NCBI RefSeq assembly: GCF_002093625.1
Contig: NZ_MRWD01000010.1
Coordinates: forward strand, 1 to 64,000
Direction of reading: 5' to 3'
From: Rouxiella silvae
GTDB lineage: Bacteria; Pseudomonadota; Gammaproteobacteria; Enterobacterales; Enterobacteriaceae
Length of the DNA: 64,000 nucleotides
This document shows positions 1 through 8,831 of the stretch, piece by piece (position 1 is the stretch's first letter; each line of letters begins with the position of its first letter). Both the position numbers and the translations under genes were made by a program. Under the pieces are notes generated by a model. That model ran no database searches. It was not told the origin of the DNA and was given only the letters and a program-made list of their open reading frames with translations.

Positions 1-51
1 CTGTTAAGGGTGTGCTTTATCAATGACTGTATTTTATAGCAGAGGTGAGTT

Positions 52-1257
52 ATGTCGATAATAGAGGTAGGGAATAAAGATATTTATAATGATACTTTTT
101 TCCATACGTTGCAGTATTTGAAATCTACGGAAGCATATCGTCACTTCCTTGAGTTCTCTCGCAGCGCCGGCCATTTTCCTCTGGCCGATTATCAGAATGA
201 AAAGATTGAAGTCTGGTGCAGTAACGACTATCTGGGAATGGGGCAGGATCAGCAAGTTATTAATGATTTTAAGGCTTCACTGAGCCGGTATGGTGCGGGT
301 TCTGGGGGGTCACGTAATATCTCGGGGAACACCCTGGCGCACGTAGCTCTGGAAAAGAGATTGGCCGATCTTTATCAGCGAGAGAGTGCTCTGGTTTTTA
401 ATAATGGATATTTAGCCAATACGGAAAGTTTAGGTGTTCTGGTCGGGCTATTTGATAACATTAAGGTTTACTCCGATGAACTGAATCACCGCTCTATTAT
501 TGAGGGGCTTAAAAAGAGTAAGGTCGAGAAGTATATATTCAAACATAATGATTTAAAACATCTAGAGATTGGGCTTTCTCTTGAGCCTTTTGAACGGCCT
601 AAGATTATTGTGTTTGAGTCTATTTATTCCATGGACGGTGATTTCGCACCCGTCGAAGAGATTGTACGCTTGGCCAAGAAATATAATGCCTTAACCTTTA
701 TCGATGAAACACATTCTTTCGGCGTATTAGGTGAGCGCGGATTAGGATTAATTGAAGCGCTACAGGTTAGAGATATTGACTTTATTCAGGGTGGGTTTGG
801 TAAGGCTATAGGCACCACGGGCGGGTTTATTGTCGGCGACAGAGATGCGGTTGACTGCATCCGCAGCCTTGCTCCCGGTTTTATCTTCACTACATCACTG
901 CCACCGGCATTACTGGAGGCTACGCTGACCAGCATCAATAAGGTAGTAGCCGCCCCCGGCAGGCGAAAGAAATTATTTCTAAACGTGCGCCATTTGAAAG
1001 CAGCACTGCGTCGGCACCAGATTGATTTTATTGATGCAGAAAGCCATATCCTGCCCATTATTATTCCTGGATTAGCCAGAATAAAAGCCGTCTCCGATAA
1101 GCTTCTCAAGCAGTTTAAAATTTATGTGCAACCCATTAATTATCCTTCCGTACCGCGCGGACAAGAGCGTTTTCGCGTGACCGTGACGCCGGATCATTCA
1201 CTTGAGCAGATAGAGCGTTTTGCCTCCGCCTTAAAAAGCGCACTCGATCTTTCCTGA
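52..1257 (+). CDS. 5-aminolevulinate synthase-family PLP enzyme (alpha-oxoamine synthase)
   Basis: Predicted PLP-dependent condensation of an amino acid with an acyl-CoA, most likely glycine (or a small analogue) with succinyl-CoA, giving a 5-amino-4-oxo acid. The 401 residues align along their length with bacterial ALAS, including WCSNDYLGMGQ (55-65), GAGSGGSRNISG (81-92), FKHNDL (163-168), SMDGDF (193-198), IDETH (217-221), the PLP lysine K251 in GFGKAIG, and YVQPINYPSVPRG near the end. Residues equivalent to the R. capsulatus succinyl-binding set are kept (R30, N89, I90, T377), but the position of its Thr83 is Ser87. SD GAGGTGAG precedes the ATG. Ten bases separate it from the dioxygenase gene, so it heads (or continues) a biosynthetic operon. 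Visibly AT-richer than the genes after it. Heme supply is not its likely job, since C5-pathway hemA is present at 42095. Family assignment sure; product inferred. Confidence 0.9.
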   Translation: MSIIEVGNKDIYNDTFFHTLQYLKSTEAYRHFLEFSRSAGHFPLADYQNEKIEVWCSNDYLGMGQDQQVINDFKASLSRYGAGSGGSRNISGNTLAHVALEKRLADLYQRESALVFNNGYLANTESLGVLVGLFDNIKVYSDELNHRSIIEGLKKSKVEKYIFKHNDLKHLEIGLSLEPFERPKIIVFESIYSMDGDFAPVEEIVRLAKKYNALTFIDETHSFGVLGERGLGLIEALQVRDIDFIQGGFGKAIGTTGGFIVGDRDAVDCIRSLAPGFIFTTSLPPALLEATLTSINKVVAAPGRRKKLFLNVRHLKAALRRHQIDFIDAESHILPIIIPGLARIKAVSDKLLKQFKIYVQPINYPSVPRGQERFRVTVTPDHSLEQIERFASALKSALDLS

Positions 1258-1267
1258 GGAATTAAAA

Positions 1268-2101
1268 ATGAGAATTGAAAAAGTTAGCAATTATATCGGT
1301 GCAGAAATTCATGATGTTTCTATTCGCGATATTCGTGTACCTGAAGTTCGCGACCGCGTACTGCATGCATTACACGAAAATGAACTGCTTATTTTTAAAG
1401 GGCTCGATATTTCCCCTGGGGAACAGGTTGAACTGGCACGTGTAATCGGGGAACCAGTACCCTTTGTAATGAGTCAATATCGTCACCCTGAACACCCGGA
1501 GATAATGATCTCCTCCAATGAGGTGGTTAACGGTAAGGCTTACGGTGTGCCGAGAGTGGGTAATTTCTGGCATCAGGATTCGTCTTATACCGATAATCCG
1601 ACGACCTACACGCTGTTGCACGGTATCAATATTCCGCAATGGAGCGGGGACACGCTTTTTTCCAGCGCGGGGAATGTTTATGACAGGCTCTCACCGCATT
1701 GGAAAGACAAAATTGCCGGACGTGATGCGGTTCATACGGTCAGGAAACGTTTTAAAATCCGCCCAGAGCACGCCGGATATTCTATTACCGAATTAATGAA
1801 AAAGGCCGATGAACTCCATCCTCCCGTCACTCATCCACTGGTGAAAATCGATCCCTATACCAAACTACCGTATTTATACGGTGCTAAAGACTATCTCGAC
1901 TACGTTATTGGTTTTGATGCCAATGAAAACCAGGAGTTTCTCAATTTAGTCGAAGCGTTAGTCACCGATCCTGGTCATGGCTATCGACATAAGTGGACTA
2001 AGGGCGACCTGCTGCTGTGGAAAACCGAGACGGCCTACCATGCAGTGACCGACGTCGAAGATAATCAGTCAAGAACAGTTCACCGAGTGGCGGTGAAATA
2101 A
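1268..2101 (+). CDS. TauD/TfdA-family Fe(II)/2-oxoglutarate dioxygenase
   Basis: Predicted cytoplasmic non-heme iron oxygenase that hydroxylates or desaturates a small substrate using 2-oxoglutarate and O2. 277 residues, the usual TauD length. Visible signatures are the HxD iron ligands in NFWHQDSSY, the distal His in TAYHAVTD, and the Arg in SRTVHR that normally binds the 2-oxoglutarate carboxylate. The distal motif is LLWKTETAYHAVTD rather than the more usual WDN-R--H, so it is a divergent member. SD TGAGGAA lies before the ATG, 10 bases after the ALAS-family gene; its stop TAATG overlaps the next start. Within the operon it most likely tailors the ALAS-type product or another amino-acid intermediate. 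The substrate cannot be read from sequence. Confidence 0.85.
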   Translation: MRIEKVSNYIGAEIHDVSIRDIRVPEVRDRVLHALHENELLIFKGLDISPGEQVELARVIGEPVPFVMSQYRHPEHPEIMISSNEVVNGKAYGVPRVGNFWHQDSSYTDNPTTYTLLHGINIPQWSGDTLFSSAGNVYDRLSPHWKDKIAGRDAVHTVRKRFKIRPEHAGYSITELMKKADELHPPVTHPLVKIDPYTKLPYLYGAKDYLDYVIGFDANENQEFLNLVEALVTDPGHGYRHKWTKGDLLLWKTETAYHAVTDVEDNQSRTVHRVAVK

Positions 2102-3066
2102 TGACGCGCGCAGGCATTATCGCGTTTGAAACCGTCATCCCGCCGGGCAACGTGTCCCGGCAGGATATTGCACGGCTGTCGGGTGTGGACGCTAAAGAGC
2201 TGGAGGAAATTCTTCCTGCTCCTTTTCTCTCTGTATTCGACACCGACAAAAGCGATTGGGAGTATGCGACCGAGGCTGCGCGGAGGGTGCTGGATCAGAA
2301 GAATGTGGCTGCATCGCAGCTGGACTGGATTATCTACTGCGGCTCCGGCGTGTGGGATAAGCCTTTTTGGTCTCCCGCCGCCAAAGTCGCAGAACAGTTA
2401 GGTGCGACTCAGGCGCACTGTTTTGAAGTCGTTAACTTCTGTAATGCGGGGGCAACGGGTATTGCCATTGCTACCGGCTGGGTTAATGCCAATCCCGAGA
2501 AAACGGCGCTGGTGATTATCTGCGATCGGTTAAGTGGTTTGATAGACCATGCTGACTCCGCATCTCGTGCCTTGTTTAATTTTGGCGATAGCGCGACGGC
2601 GCTGCTGGTTGGCGTCGAACGTCCTTTGCTTACTCTGTCGGCCTGCGATATGCAGACTGACCCGACATGGTGCGATATGTATCAGGGGGAGTATCGCCAG
2701 GGGCGGGTGTTTGCGCGTAAAAACTATACCCGTAAAGGCCTGCTGCAGGTGTATGTGGAGATGCTCAGCCAATTACTTGACCGCAGCCTGTCGAAAACGA
2801 GTCTGAATTTGCTCGATATTAGATTTTTGCTCATTAATCAGGGCGATATCAATGTCCATAACGCCTTGCTTACGCGACTGGCATTGCCCAGTGAACGCAG
2901 TGTATTTAACTATCATGCCAACGGTCATCTGGGCGGCGGTGATAACTGGATAGCGCTGCGCCAACTGCTGAAAACGCAACGATTGCAAAAGGGCGACATG
3001 CTGGCGATGGCTACCAGTGCGATGGGATTCAGCTGGGGAATTTCCCTGTTTGAGGTGACTCGATGA
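2101..3066 (+). CDS. 3-oxoacyl-ACP synthase III (FabH/KASIII)-like enzyme
   Basis: Thiolase-fold protein of 321 residues. The nucleophile is C114 in VNFCNAGATG, matching FabH Cys112, and the C-terminal half has the typical GHLGGGDN motif. The second catalytic residue is unusual: where FabH has PHQAN, this protein has INQGD, so the His is Asn (N246). The FabH Asn position (HGNTS) reads NGHLGG, placing a His there. This pattern argues against ordinary fatty-acid initiation and fits secondary-metabolite KASIII-like acyltransferases that form esters, amides or C-C bonds with an acyl-S-Cys intermediate. It overlaps the dioxygenase by 1 base (TAATG) and the ATP-grasp gene by 4 (ATGA), so translation is coupled. 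Acyl donor and acceptor unknown. Confidence 0.8.
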   Translation: MTRAGIIAFETVIPPGNVSRQDIARLSGVDAKELEEILPAPFLSVFDTDKSDWEYATEAARRVLDQKNVAASQLDWIIYCGSGVWDKPFWSPAAKVAEQLGATQAHCFEVVNFCNAGATGIAIATGWVNANPEKTALVIICDRLSGLIDHADSASRALFNFGDSATALLVGVERPLLTLSACDMQTDPTWCDMYQGEYRQGRVFARKNYTRKGLLQVYVEMLSQLLDRSLSKTSLNLLDIRFLLINQGDINVHNALLTRLALPSERSVFNYHANGHLGGGDNWIALRQLLKTQRLQKGDMLAMATSAMGFSWGISLFEVTR

Positions 3067-4226
3067 AAATACTGATTTTGCACCAGGCCCCTTTCAAAAA
3101 GATGCGCTATGACCATGTCATCGATCACCAGCAGCATCAGGTCACCTATATCGGATTAGCGAAGCATCTGAGTGACCTGCCTGAGGCGTTGCGTTATCAA
3201 AAAATAGTGCTCCCGCCCGCGGCGGAAAAGAATCTGGTGTCTGAAGTGCTGGCTCGGGTGAGTCCAAGTGATGACTACTCCTCACTGCTTGCCCTGTCGG
3301 AATATGGCATCCTTGAGGCTTGCCATATTCGCGCAGAACTGGGGCTGGCCGGACCGTCCTATGAGCAAATCGAAGTGGTTCGAGACAAGGTAAAAATGAA
3401 GCAGCGGATTGCTGCTCGGGGCACACTGCGTTACCCGCGTTTTATTGATGCTCCAGAGCAAGTTATCCAGGGAGGCTGGAGGGGGAAAACGATCAGTAAG
3501 CCGCGTGACGGGGCTTCGAGTCAGGGGATCACCCTGCATGAAAGCTTTGCGGCAGCGGTGGAGTATGTTGAGGATAAAACGGGATGGAACAACTACGAGC
3601 TTGAAGAGTTTATCGATGCACCGCTTTATCATTTTGACGGCGTGGTTATCGCAGGGGAGGTTCAGCACCTGCTGGCCAGTCGCTACATCAATTCACCGTT
3701 GAAGTACCTCGCCGGTGTGCCAGTGGGATCTTTCCAGGTGGTGCTAAACGATACGTTTCGCCGGTTCATCGATGAAGTGATTGCCGCACTTGGAATAGTG
3801 CGCGGTTGCTTTCACATCGAGGCATTTTACGATGGAGAAACATGCATATTTCTTGAGGCTGCCAATCGCCTCGGCGGTGCCCGTATCGTAGAGACCCACC
3901 GCTCAAGAACCGGCGTGCATCTGCCTTCGGTGGAAATAAGCGATTACCTTGCACTGCCTTTGCCTCGTCAACAGCCGGCTTCAACGCACTATTTTGGATT
4001 TTTGCTCTATCCAGCTCATCACTCGCTCGACGCGCAAACGCTGAATATCCCTGAGGGAATATTGGGCAGCCCTCATCTGGTCAGTTTTCAACGTACAGGC
4101 GCACAGGCCGATATTCTTACCTATAACGAAGACCTTCTGCCTCTGTCACTGATTGCTCGCGCAGAGACGCCACACCAATTACAACTCTTCCTGCAGCGAT
4201 GTTTAACGGAAATTTCGACTCACTGA
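3063..4226 (+). CDS. ATP-grasp ligase (carboxylate-amine ligase type)
   Basis: 387 residues with the ATP-grasp layout: an N-terminal pre-ATP domain (1-115), a substrate/ATP domain beginning VRDKVKMKQRI, a nucleotide-contact stretch KTISKPRDGASSQG (about 145-158), the hinge acidic pair in NYELEEFID, and the Mg-binding segment FLEAANRLGGAR (about 263-274). These enzymes activate a carboxylate as acyl phosphate and join it to an amine, so this is the likely amide- or peptide-bond-forming step of the operon. It resembles the dipeptide ligases of small peptide antibiotics rather than purine or carboxylase enzymes. The start overlaps the KASIII-like stop by 4 bases; 48 bases separate it from the next gene. 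Substrates unknown. Confidence 0.82.
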   Translation: MKILILHQAPFKKMRYDHVIDHQQHQVTYIGLAKHLSDLPEALRYQKIVLPPAAEKNLVSEVLARVSPSDDYSSLLALSEYGILEACHIRAELGLAGPSYEQIEVVRDKVKMKQRIAARGTLRYPRFIDAPEQVIQGGWRGKTISKPRDGASSQGITLHESFAAAVEYVEDKTGWNNYELEEFIDAPLYHFDGVVIAGEVQHLLASRYINSPLKYLAGVPVGSFQVVLNDTFRRFIDEVIAALGIVRGCFHIEAFYDGETCIFLEAANRLGGARIVETHRSRTGVHLPSVEISDYLALPLPRQQPASTHYFGFLLYPAHHSLDAQTLNIPEGILGSPHLVSFQRTGAQADILTYNEDLLPLSLIARAETPHQLQLFLQRCLTEISTH

Positions 4227-4274
4227 GTTCACCGAAAAACACAATTTATCCAATAACTTTAGCAGGGTGACATC

Positions 4275-6143
4275 ATGCAATTTTTGACCGATCGTATTAT
4301 CACGCTGGCGGCGCTGTTCGACGATTTACAACAACACGCCGAGTGGGCGGATCCCCTCACGGCCAGGCAGGCTGAGCAGATCAGGGCGCTGCTGGATGCA
4401 ACGGCGTTAGAGCAGGTGGTGCAAATAAGGCTAGGAAATGTGCATGCACTTCCGTGGGTCTATTATCCCTACACCAACGAGGTAACCGAATTGTTGCCGC
4501 TCGGGTCTGTAACCTTGAAAAGCGCCAGTCTGGAAGGTGAGGTGCGCGGAGTGCTGCTCGCGTGGCTGACCGGTAATCAGGTCTCTCTGGCCAGCGGTTT
4601 TGAACCATTTTGGCAGCAAATAATTGAAAGAGCATCTCGACTGAAGACGTTTGCGCCGTTCAATCTTGCGCTGACCCATGCGCCGCAAGACTCTACGCCG
4701 GTCATTTTTATTCCCGAACAGACCCACGCCAGCGTGCAGGGGAAAGCTGGGATCCGCTATCAGGTTGCTCCGGGAGCCAGCGCGCCTTATGCACTGTCGG
4801 TGGATTTACTGGATGCCTGGAGCGCACCGCTGATTGTAAAAGTGCATCACGCAGGCGTTTCCCTAAGTGAAGCTCGCCGTCAATTAAGTCCCGACGAACG
4901 TCGCCAGCGGCTCGACAGTCGGCTGCGTTTCCTACTCTATAAGACCCAACGGCTACCTCATTACCAGCAGGTTGCACAGCCGCAAACAGTGGCAGAGCTG
5001 CACCAATTGCCGGTGTTGACCAAGCAGGCGCTGGAACAGGGCTCGCCGCCGTATGGTAGAGCAATGGCGTCTCAGGCACCGCCTTCCGGCGAGGTGCTAG
5101 TGTCAGGGTCTAGCGGCGGCAAGACGCGCTATATTCCTTACTCGCGCGATGACTGGCAAAGCATGATCCATGAAGCGGTACAAACCCTTTATGACATCGG
5201 GCTGGTGGCGGGTGACCGAGTGGTTAATACGCTTTACGGCGGCCATATGTATGGTGGCATGCTGACCTCTTCTCAGGAGCTGGCGCTGATGCCGGTGGAG
5301 GCCTACACAGTAGGTCAGAATATTACGCCACAAGAGTTGGTTTACTTATATCAGACGTTTGATATCAATACTATTATTGGCATCCCCAGCCTGCTCGACA
5401 CGCTGCTTTCGCAGGCAAAACAAATCGACCCACAGTTCCGCATTGAAAAAGTCATTTATGGTGGGGCGCTATGGCCTGAACACCGTAAAGAAGCGTTAAT
5501 CGAGATGCTGGGTATTAAGACGTTTCACAGTATTCTGGCGGCCAATGACGGTGCGCAGATTGGCTACCAGTCTCCGCCATTGCAGGGCGTCGAGCATTAT
5601 CTGGTTGATGATTATAACTATGTTGAAATAGCTGATGACCACGGAAACCCCGTGGCCGACGGCGAGCGTGGGCATATTTTACTGACCAATTGGCAAAAAT
5701 TTGAATACCCACTTATTCGCTACAAAATCGGTGACGTTGGGCGCATTGTCCCGCAGCGGGATGGCGGTCGAGTACTCGAGTTTTTGGGGCGTAGCGATGG
5801 TCTAATCATTCTTAATGGTCGTAAAGCGATTTATTATCAACAGGTTGCAGATGTGTTGTCTGAGGCTGGTATTGGTCAGCTGCAGCTGACCATTAGTCAA
5901 AAGGGGCATCAGGAAACGTTGCAGGTAAGCATTGAGGCTCCCCAGCCGTTGGATACACAGGCGCTTGAGCAAAATTTGCAGGCAGCCTTACCCTCCCTGC
6001 GCCCGGGTGACGGCGTGTCAATCGAGCTGCTGGATTTTCGCGTCAGGGTCGTGCAGGTCGAACAACTTGCGCGTCATCCGGTCAGCGGAAAAATTCGTTT
6101 GGTAGAGGACCTGCGTTTTTCTCGTCCCGAGGAGGTCGCATGA
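4275..6143 (+). CDS. PaaK/LuxE-like AMP-forming adenylating enzyme with an extra N-terminal domain
   Basis: 622 residues. The C-terminal part from about 205 is a phenylacetate-CoA-ligase / acyl-protein-synthetase type adenylation fold: P-loop SGSSGGKT (277-284), a GGALWPEHR segment, the RYKIGDVGRI motif and GRSDGLIILNGRK. Such enzymes make acyl-AMP and pass the acyl group to a thiol. The first 200 residues are additional to PaaK (usually about 430). They contain a stretch around 76-108 that vaguely recalls the aldehyde-dehydrogenase/LuxC N-terminus (PLG...LLAWLTGNQVSLASG), but I cannot assign it. The start has only a weak SD (AGGGTGA). Its end overlaps the aminotransferase start by 4 bases. 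In the operon it probably activates a carboxylic-acid building block; no free carrier protein is visible, so CoA or the KASIII-like cysteine are possible acceptors. Confidence 0.82.
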   Translation: MQFLTDRIITLAALFDDLQQHAEWADPLTARQAEQIRALLDATALEQVVQIRLGNVHALPWVYYPYTNEVTELLPLGSVTLKSASLEGEVRGVLLAWLTGNQVSLASGFEPFWQQIIERASRLKTFAPFNLALTHAPQDSTPVIFIPEQTHASVQGKAGIRYQVAPGASAPYALSVDLLDAWSAPLIVKVHHAGVSLSEARRQLSPDERRQRLDSRLRFLLYKTQRLPHYQQVAQPQTVAELHQLPVLTKQALEQGSPPYGRAMASQAPPSGEVLVSGSSGGKTRYIPYSRDDWQSMIHEAVQTLYDIGLVAGDRVVNTLYGGHMYGGMLTSSQELALMPVEAYTVGQNITPQELVYLYQTFDINTIIGIPSLLDTLLSQAKQIDPQFRIEKVIYGGALWPEHRKEALIEMLGIKTFHSILAANDGAQIGYQSPPLQGVEHYLVDDYNYVEIADDHGNPVADGERGHILLTNWQKFEYPLIRYKIGDVGRIVPQRDGGRVLEFLGRSDGLIILNGRKAIYYQQVADVLSEAGIGQLQLTISQKGHQETLQVSIEAPQPLDTQALEQNLQAALPSLRPGDGVSIELLDFRVRVVQVEQLARHPVSGKIRLVEDLRFSRPEEVA

Positions 6144-7345
6144 TCCCTGCAAAAAAATTCCCAGCGTTGGGGAGCAGTTTTTTTCCTCATGAAACCTTGT
6201 TGATGGGGGCGGGGCCCGTTCCACAACCCCCGTCCGTAAGACAGGCGAATACGCACATTGCCAGCCACCTCGGAGAAAGGATGGATGGGGTGGTTGAGCA
6301 ACTTAAGGCGATGGCGCGCTATGCCTTTCAGACGATTACCCCTTGGGTTTTTGGCCTTTCCGGGCCCGGCTCCGCGGCGGCGGAAATGGCAATCGGTAAT
6401 CTGGTTCATCGCGGCTCACGTGTGCTGGCAATTAGCTCCGGGCATTTTGGTTTGCGCATGTTCGAGATGGCACAACGGCATAAAGCCTCGGTGATACTCT
6501 TTGAGTTCGACGGCAAGGATGCGTTCCCGTTGGACAGGCTTCGCGCACTGCTTGAACAGCAAGATTTTGACGTGGTCACGCTGGTTCACGGCGAAACATC
6601 GTCTACGACTCTCAATCCCGAGCTGTCTTCAATTGCTGCGCTGTGTAAGAAGCACCGCGCGCTGGTGGTGGTTGATACGGTGTGCACGCTCGGAACAACC
6701 GAAGTATTGATGGATAACTGGCAGTTGGACGTGGTGTTTTGCGGTGGGCAAAAGGGGCTGTCGTCGATCCCCGGAGTGTCGCTGATTGCCTTCTCGCCCG
6801 AGGCGTGGGAGAGCGTGGTTCAGCGCAACTTTATCCCGACTCAGTGGTGCTATGACGCATTGCTGGCGAAGGAGTTTTGGCATCACCATCGATATCACTA
6901 CACCGCACCGGTGAACGGTATTTTTGCTCTGCATGAGGCGCTGCGGCTTCTAAACGAAGAGACGCTTCCTCTGCGTATTGAGCGCCATCGGCGGAGTTCG
7001 CAGGGGGTACAAAAGGCAATCGTGAAATTTGGACTGACGTTGGCGGCACCGGTTGCAACTCGGCTGGATGCGGTGGTTGGATTTCATCTGCCGCTTTGGC
7101 TCTCTTCAGCGGCGTTAATCGACCATCTGCTGCAGCAGCACCATGTTGAAATTTCTGCCTCTTTTGGATCTCCGCTACTACGTATTGGACAAATGGGTGA
7201 GCAATGCCGTCCTGCAAACGTACTCCGCCTGGTCAATGCGCTTGGCGAATCCCTTGAAGCATTGGGGCATCCTGTTGATCTGGCGGGGGCTATTGATGCG
7301 GCATCGGCACAGTTTGGTCACAAGGAGTTGTTGCAATATGATTAG
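6140..7345 (+). CDS. class V aminotransferase (alanine-glyoxylate / serine-pyruvate type)
   Basis: PLP aminotransferase of fold type I, class V, 401 residues. Motifs include FGLSGPGSAAAE for phosphate binding, VVVDTVCTLG with the PLP-pairing Asp (about D179), and the PLP lysine K205 in GGQKGLSSIPG, close to the QK-L---PG motif of AGXT enzymes. These transfer an amino group between a small amino acid (Ala, Ser) and a 2-oxo acid or aldehyde. Here it could aminate an aldehyde or ketone intermediate, or supply glyoxylate/glycine or a hydroxypyruvate-type unit. A strong SD (GAGGAGG) lies inside the preceding gene and the start overlaps its stop by 4 bases. The stop overlaps the MFS gene by 8 bases. 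Confidence 0.85.
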   Translation: MIPAKKFPALGSSFFPHETLLMGAGPVPQPPSVRQANTHIASHLGERMDGVVEQLKAMARYAFQTITPWVFGLSGPGSAAAEMAIGNLVHRGSRVLAISSGHFGLRMFEMAQRHKASVILFEFDGKDAFPLDRLRALLEQQDFDVVTLVHGETSSTTLNPELSSIAALCKKHRALVVVDTVCTLGTTEVLMDNWQLDVVFCGGQKGLSSIPGVSLIAFSPEAWESVVQRNFIPTQWCYDALLAKEFWHHHRYHYTAPVNGIFALHEALRLLNEETLPLRIERHRRSSQGVQKAIVKFGLTLAAPVATRLDAVVGFHLPLWLSSAALIDHLLQQHHVEISASFGSPLLRIGQMGEQCRPANVLRLVNALGESLEALGHPVDLAGAIDAASAQFGHKELLQYD

Positions 7346-8546
7346 AAATTCTTTTTTAAGACCGCTGTTTATCCTGGATTTTATTTTACATTTTAGCCGG
7401 GCGCTGACCTTCACCTTTTTCCCGATTTATCTCTCTCATTCGCTAGGCTTTAATCCGCTACTGACAGGCTACGCGCTGGGTGGCAGTTTGGTGGTAGCCA
7501 CGCTGGCGGGAGTCTATTGCGGCATCTTGGTCGACAGATTTACCCCCTTGCGCGCGCTGCTGTTGGCTATTTTGATCTCTGTACTGGTCTATGCCGTGCT
7601 GCCTGCTTCTCGCCAATTTACTCAGGTGTTTATTCTGCTGGTCATTATTGAGGTGGCCTTCACAACGATGCACCTTTCGGTCAAGTCACTTTTGACCGGT
7701 TTATTGCCCGCTGAACAGCGCGGCGCGGCGTATTCTATAAGTTATACGCTCATTAATATTGCCTTTTGCAGTGCGCCGATTCTGGGCATCACCATCAGCC
7801 AGTTTGCCGTTCGTGCACCGATGTGGCTTTCGGGAGGATTGAGTTTCATTTCGTTGCTGATCCTCCTGATGTTCTATCGTCGCTATCATGCGCATCTGCG
7901 GGTAGTTCGTCCGCAACGCGGTCCTAAAACCAGCCTGAAGCAGACTTTTAAAGTGTTGGCGACGGATAATCGGCTGCAACTTTTTGTGCTCGGAGGCCTG
8001 TTTAGCGCATTGGTATATGCGCGATTCGCCACTTATTTATCGCAGTATTTAGGGTATGTGGTCAGTGAGTCGGAGGCGCTAAGGTTGATTACGCTGATCG
8101 TGAGCATTAATGCCGCGACCGTTATTATGCTGCAATACGTAATAGGGAAAAGAATAACCCATAAGAATATGGTGTTCAGCGTAATGATTGGCAGCGGTTT
8201 GTTGATATGCGGCTTGTTGTTTTATCAGGTATCGGAGCTGACTATATTCTGGATTATCGCCACCGTGTTGTTTTCTCTGGGTGAGGTGATTATTGTTCCC
8301 TCCGAATTTCTGTTTATCGACGCGATTGCCAGAGACGATATGAAAGGCGCTTACTTTGGCGTACAGAATATTTCGATGTTAGGCGGAGGCGCGAACGCAA
8401 TACTGTTTGGCTATTTACTTGATAGCCATCTCGCTCGGCCCTCGGCGATATTCTATTTCCTTATGCTATTTGCCGCGTTGGGATGCGCACTTTACCTCAT
8501 CGGCATCCGCCAAAAACGGGCCGTCACCGCAGTGGATAAGTTGTGA
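7338..8546 (+). CDS. MFS transporter, probable product exporter
   Basis: About 402 residues, 12 predicted membrane helices, major-facilitator fold. The ATG at 7338 is chosen because AAGGAG stands 13 bases upstream and the protein then begins directly with a hydrophobic first helix (PLFILDFILHF); longer in-frame starts would add sequence that is antisense-like and overlap the aminotransferase deeply. The helix 2-3 loop has GILVDRFTPL, a variant of the MFS motif A. It is the last gene of the coupled run and is the natural candidate for export of, and self-protection against, the compound. Direction and substrate are inferred from position only. Confidence 0.8.
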   Translation: MIRNSFLRPLFILDFILHFSRALTFTFFPIYLSHSLGFNPLLTGYALGGSLVVATLAGVYCGILVDRFTPLRALLLAILISVLVYAVLPASRQFTQVFILLVIIEVAFTTMHLSVKSLLTGLLPAEQRGAAYSISYTLINIAFCSAPILGITISQFAVRAPMWLSGGLSFISLLILLMFYRRYHAHLRVVRPQRGPKTSLKQTFKVLATDNRLQLFVLGGLFSALVYARFATYLSQYLGYVVSESEALRLITLIVSINAATVIMLQYVIGKRITHKNMVFSVMIGSGLLICGLLFYQVSELTIFWIIATVLFSLGEVIIVPSEFLFIDAIARDDMKGAYFGVQNISMLGGGANAILFGYLLDSHLARPSAIFYFLMLFAALGCALYLIGIRQKRAVTAVDKL

Positions 8547-8831
8547 GGACAAAGAGTGCGTAATTGGGCGTCCTGTTATTTCATGTTTATTTTAATTCGT
8601 TCTCCATTTTGTGCTCAAATTCACTGTTTGTTTATCTTAATTTCTTAATAGATTATCGATATAATGGATATGACGACGAATTGACTTAATTTTTTTGAAA
8701 GTTCTGGTTTGTAAAATACTTTTATGGGTAAAGTAATCACATTCGCAAAATGGGGTAGTAAACCCTGAGTGTTATTGATAAGAGCCGTTATTATTTTTGA
8801 GTAAACGCTCAATTTATCCTTAAGGAAAAAC

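Noticed and set aside
52-1257. Calling this gene hemA (ALAS for heme)
   Set aside because: The window contains a complete glutamyl-tRNA reductase gene and the ALAS homologue sits in a biosynthetic operon; the symbol would mislead.
7143-7337. Upstream extension of the MFS gene
   Set aside because: The extra 65 codons lie inside the aminotransferase gene, lack SD and are not MFS-like; the ATG at 7338 has AAGGAG upstream.
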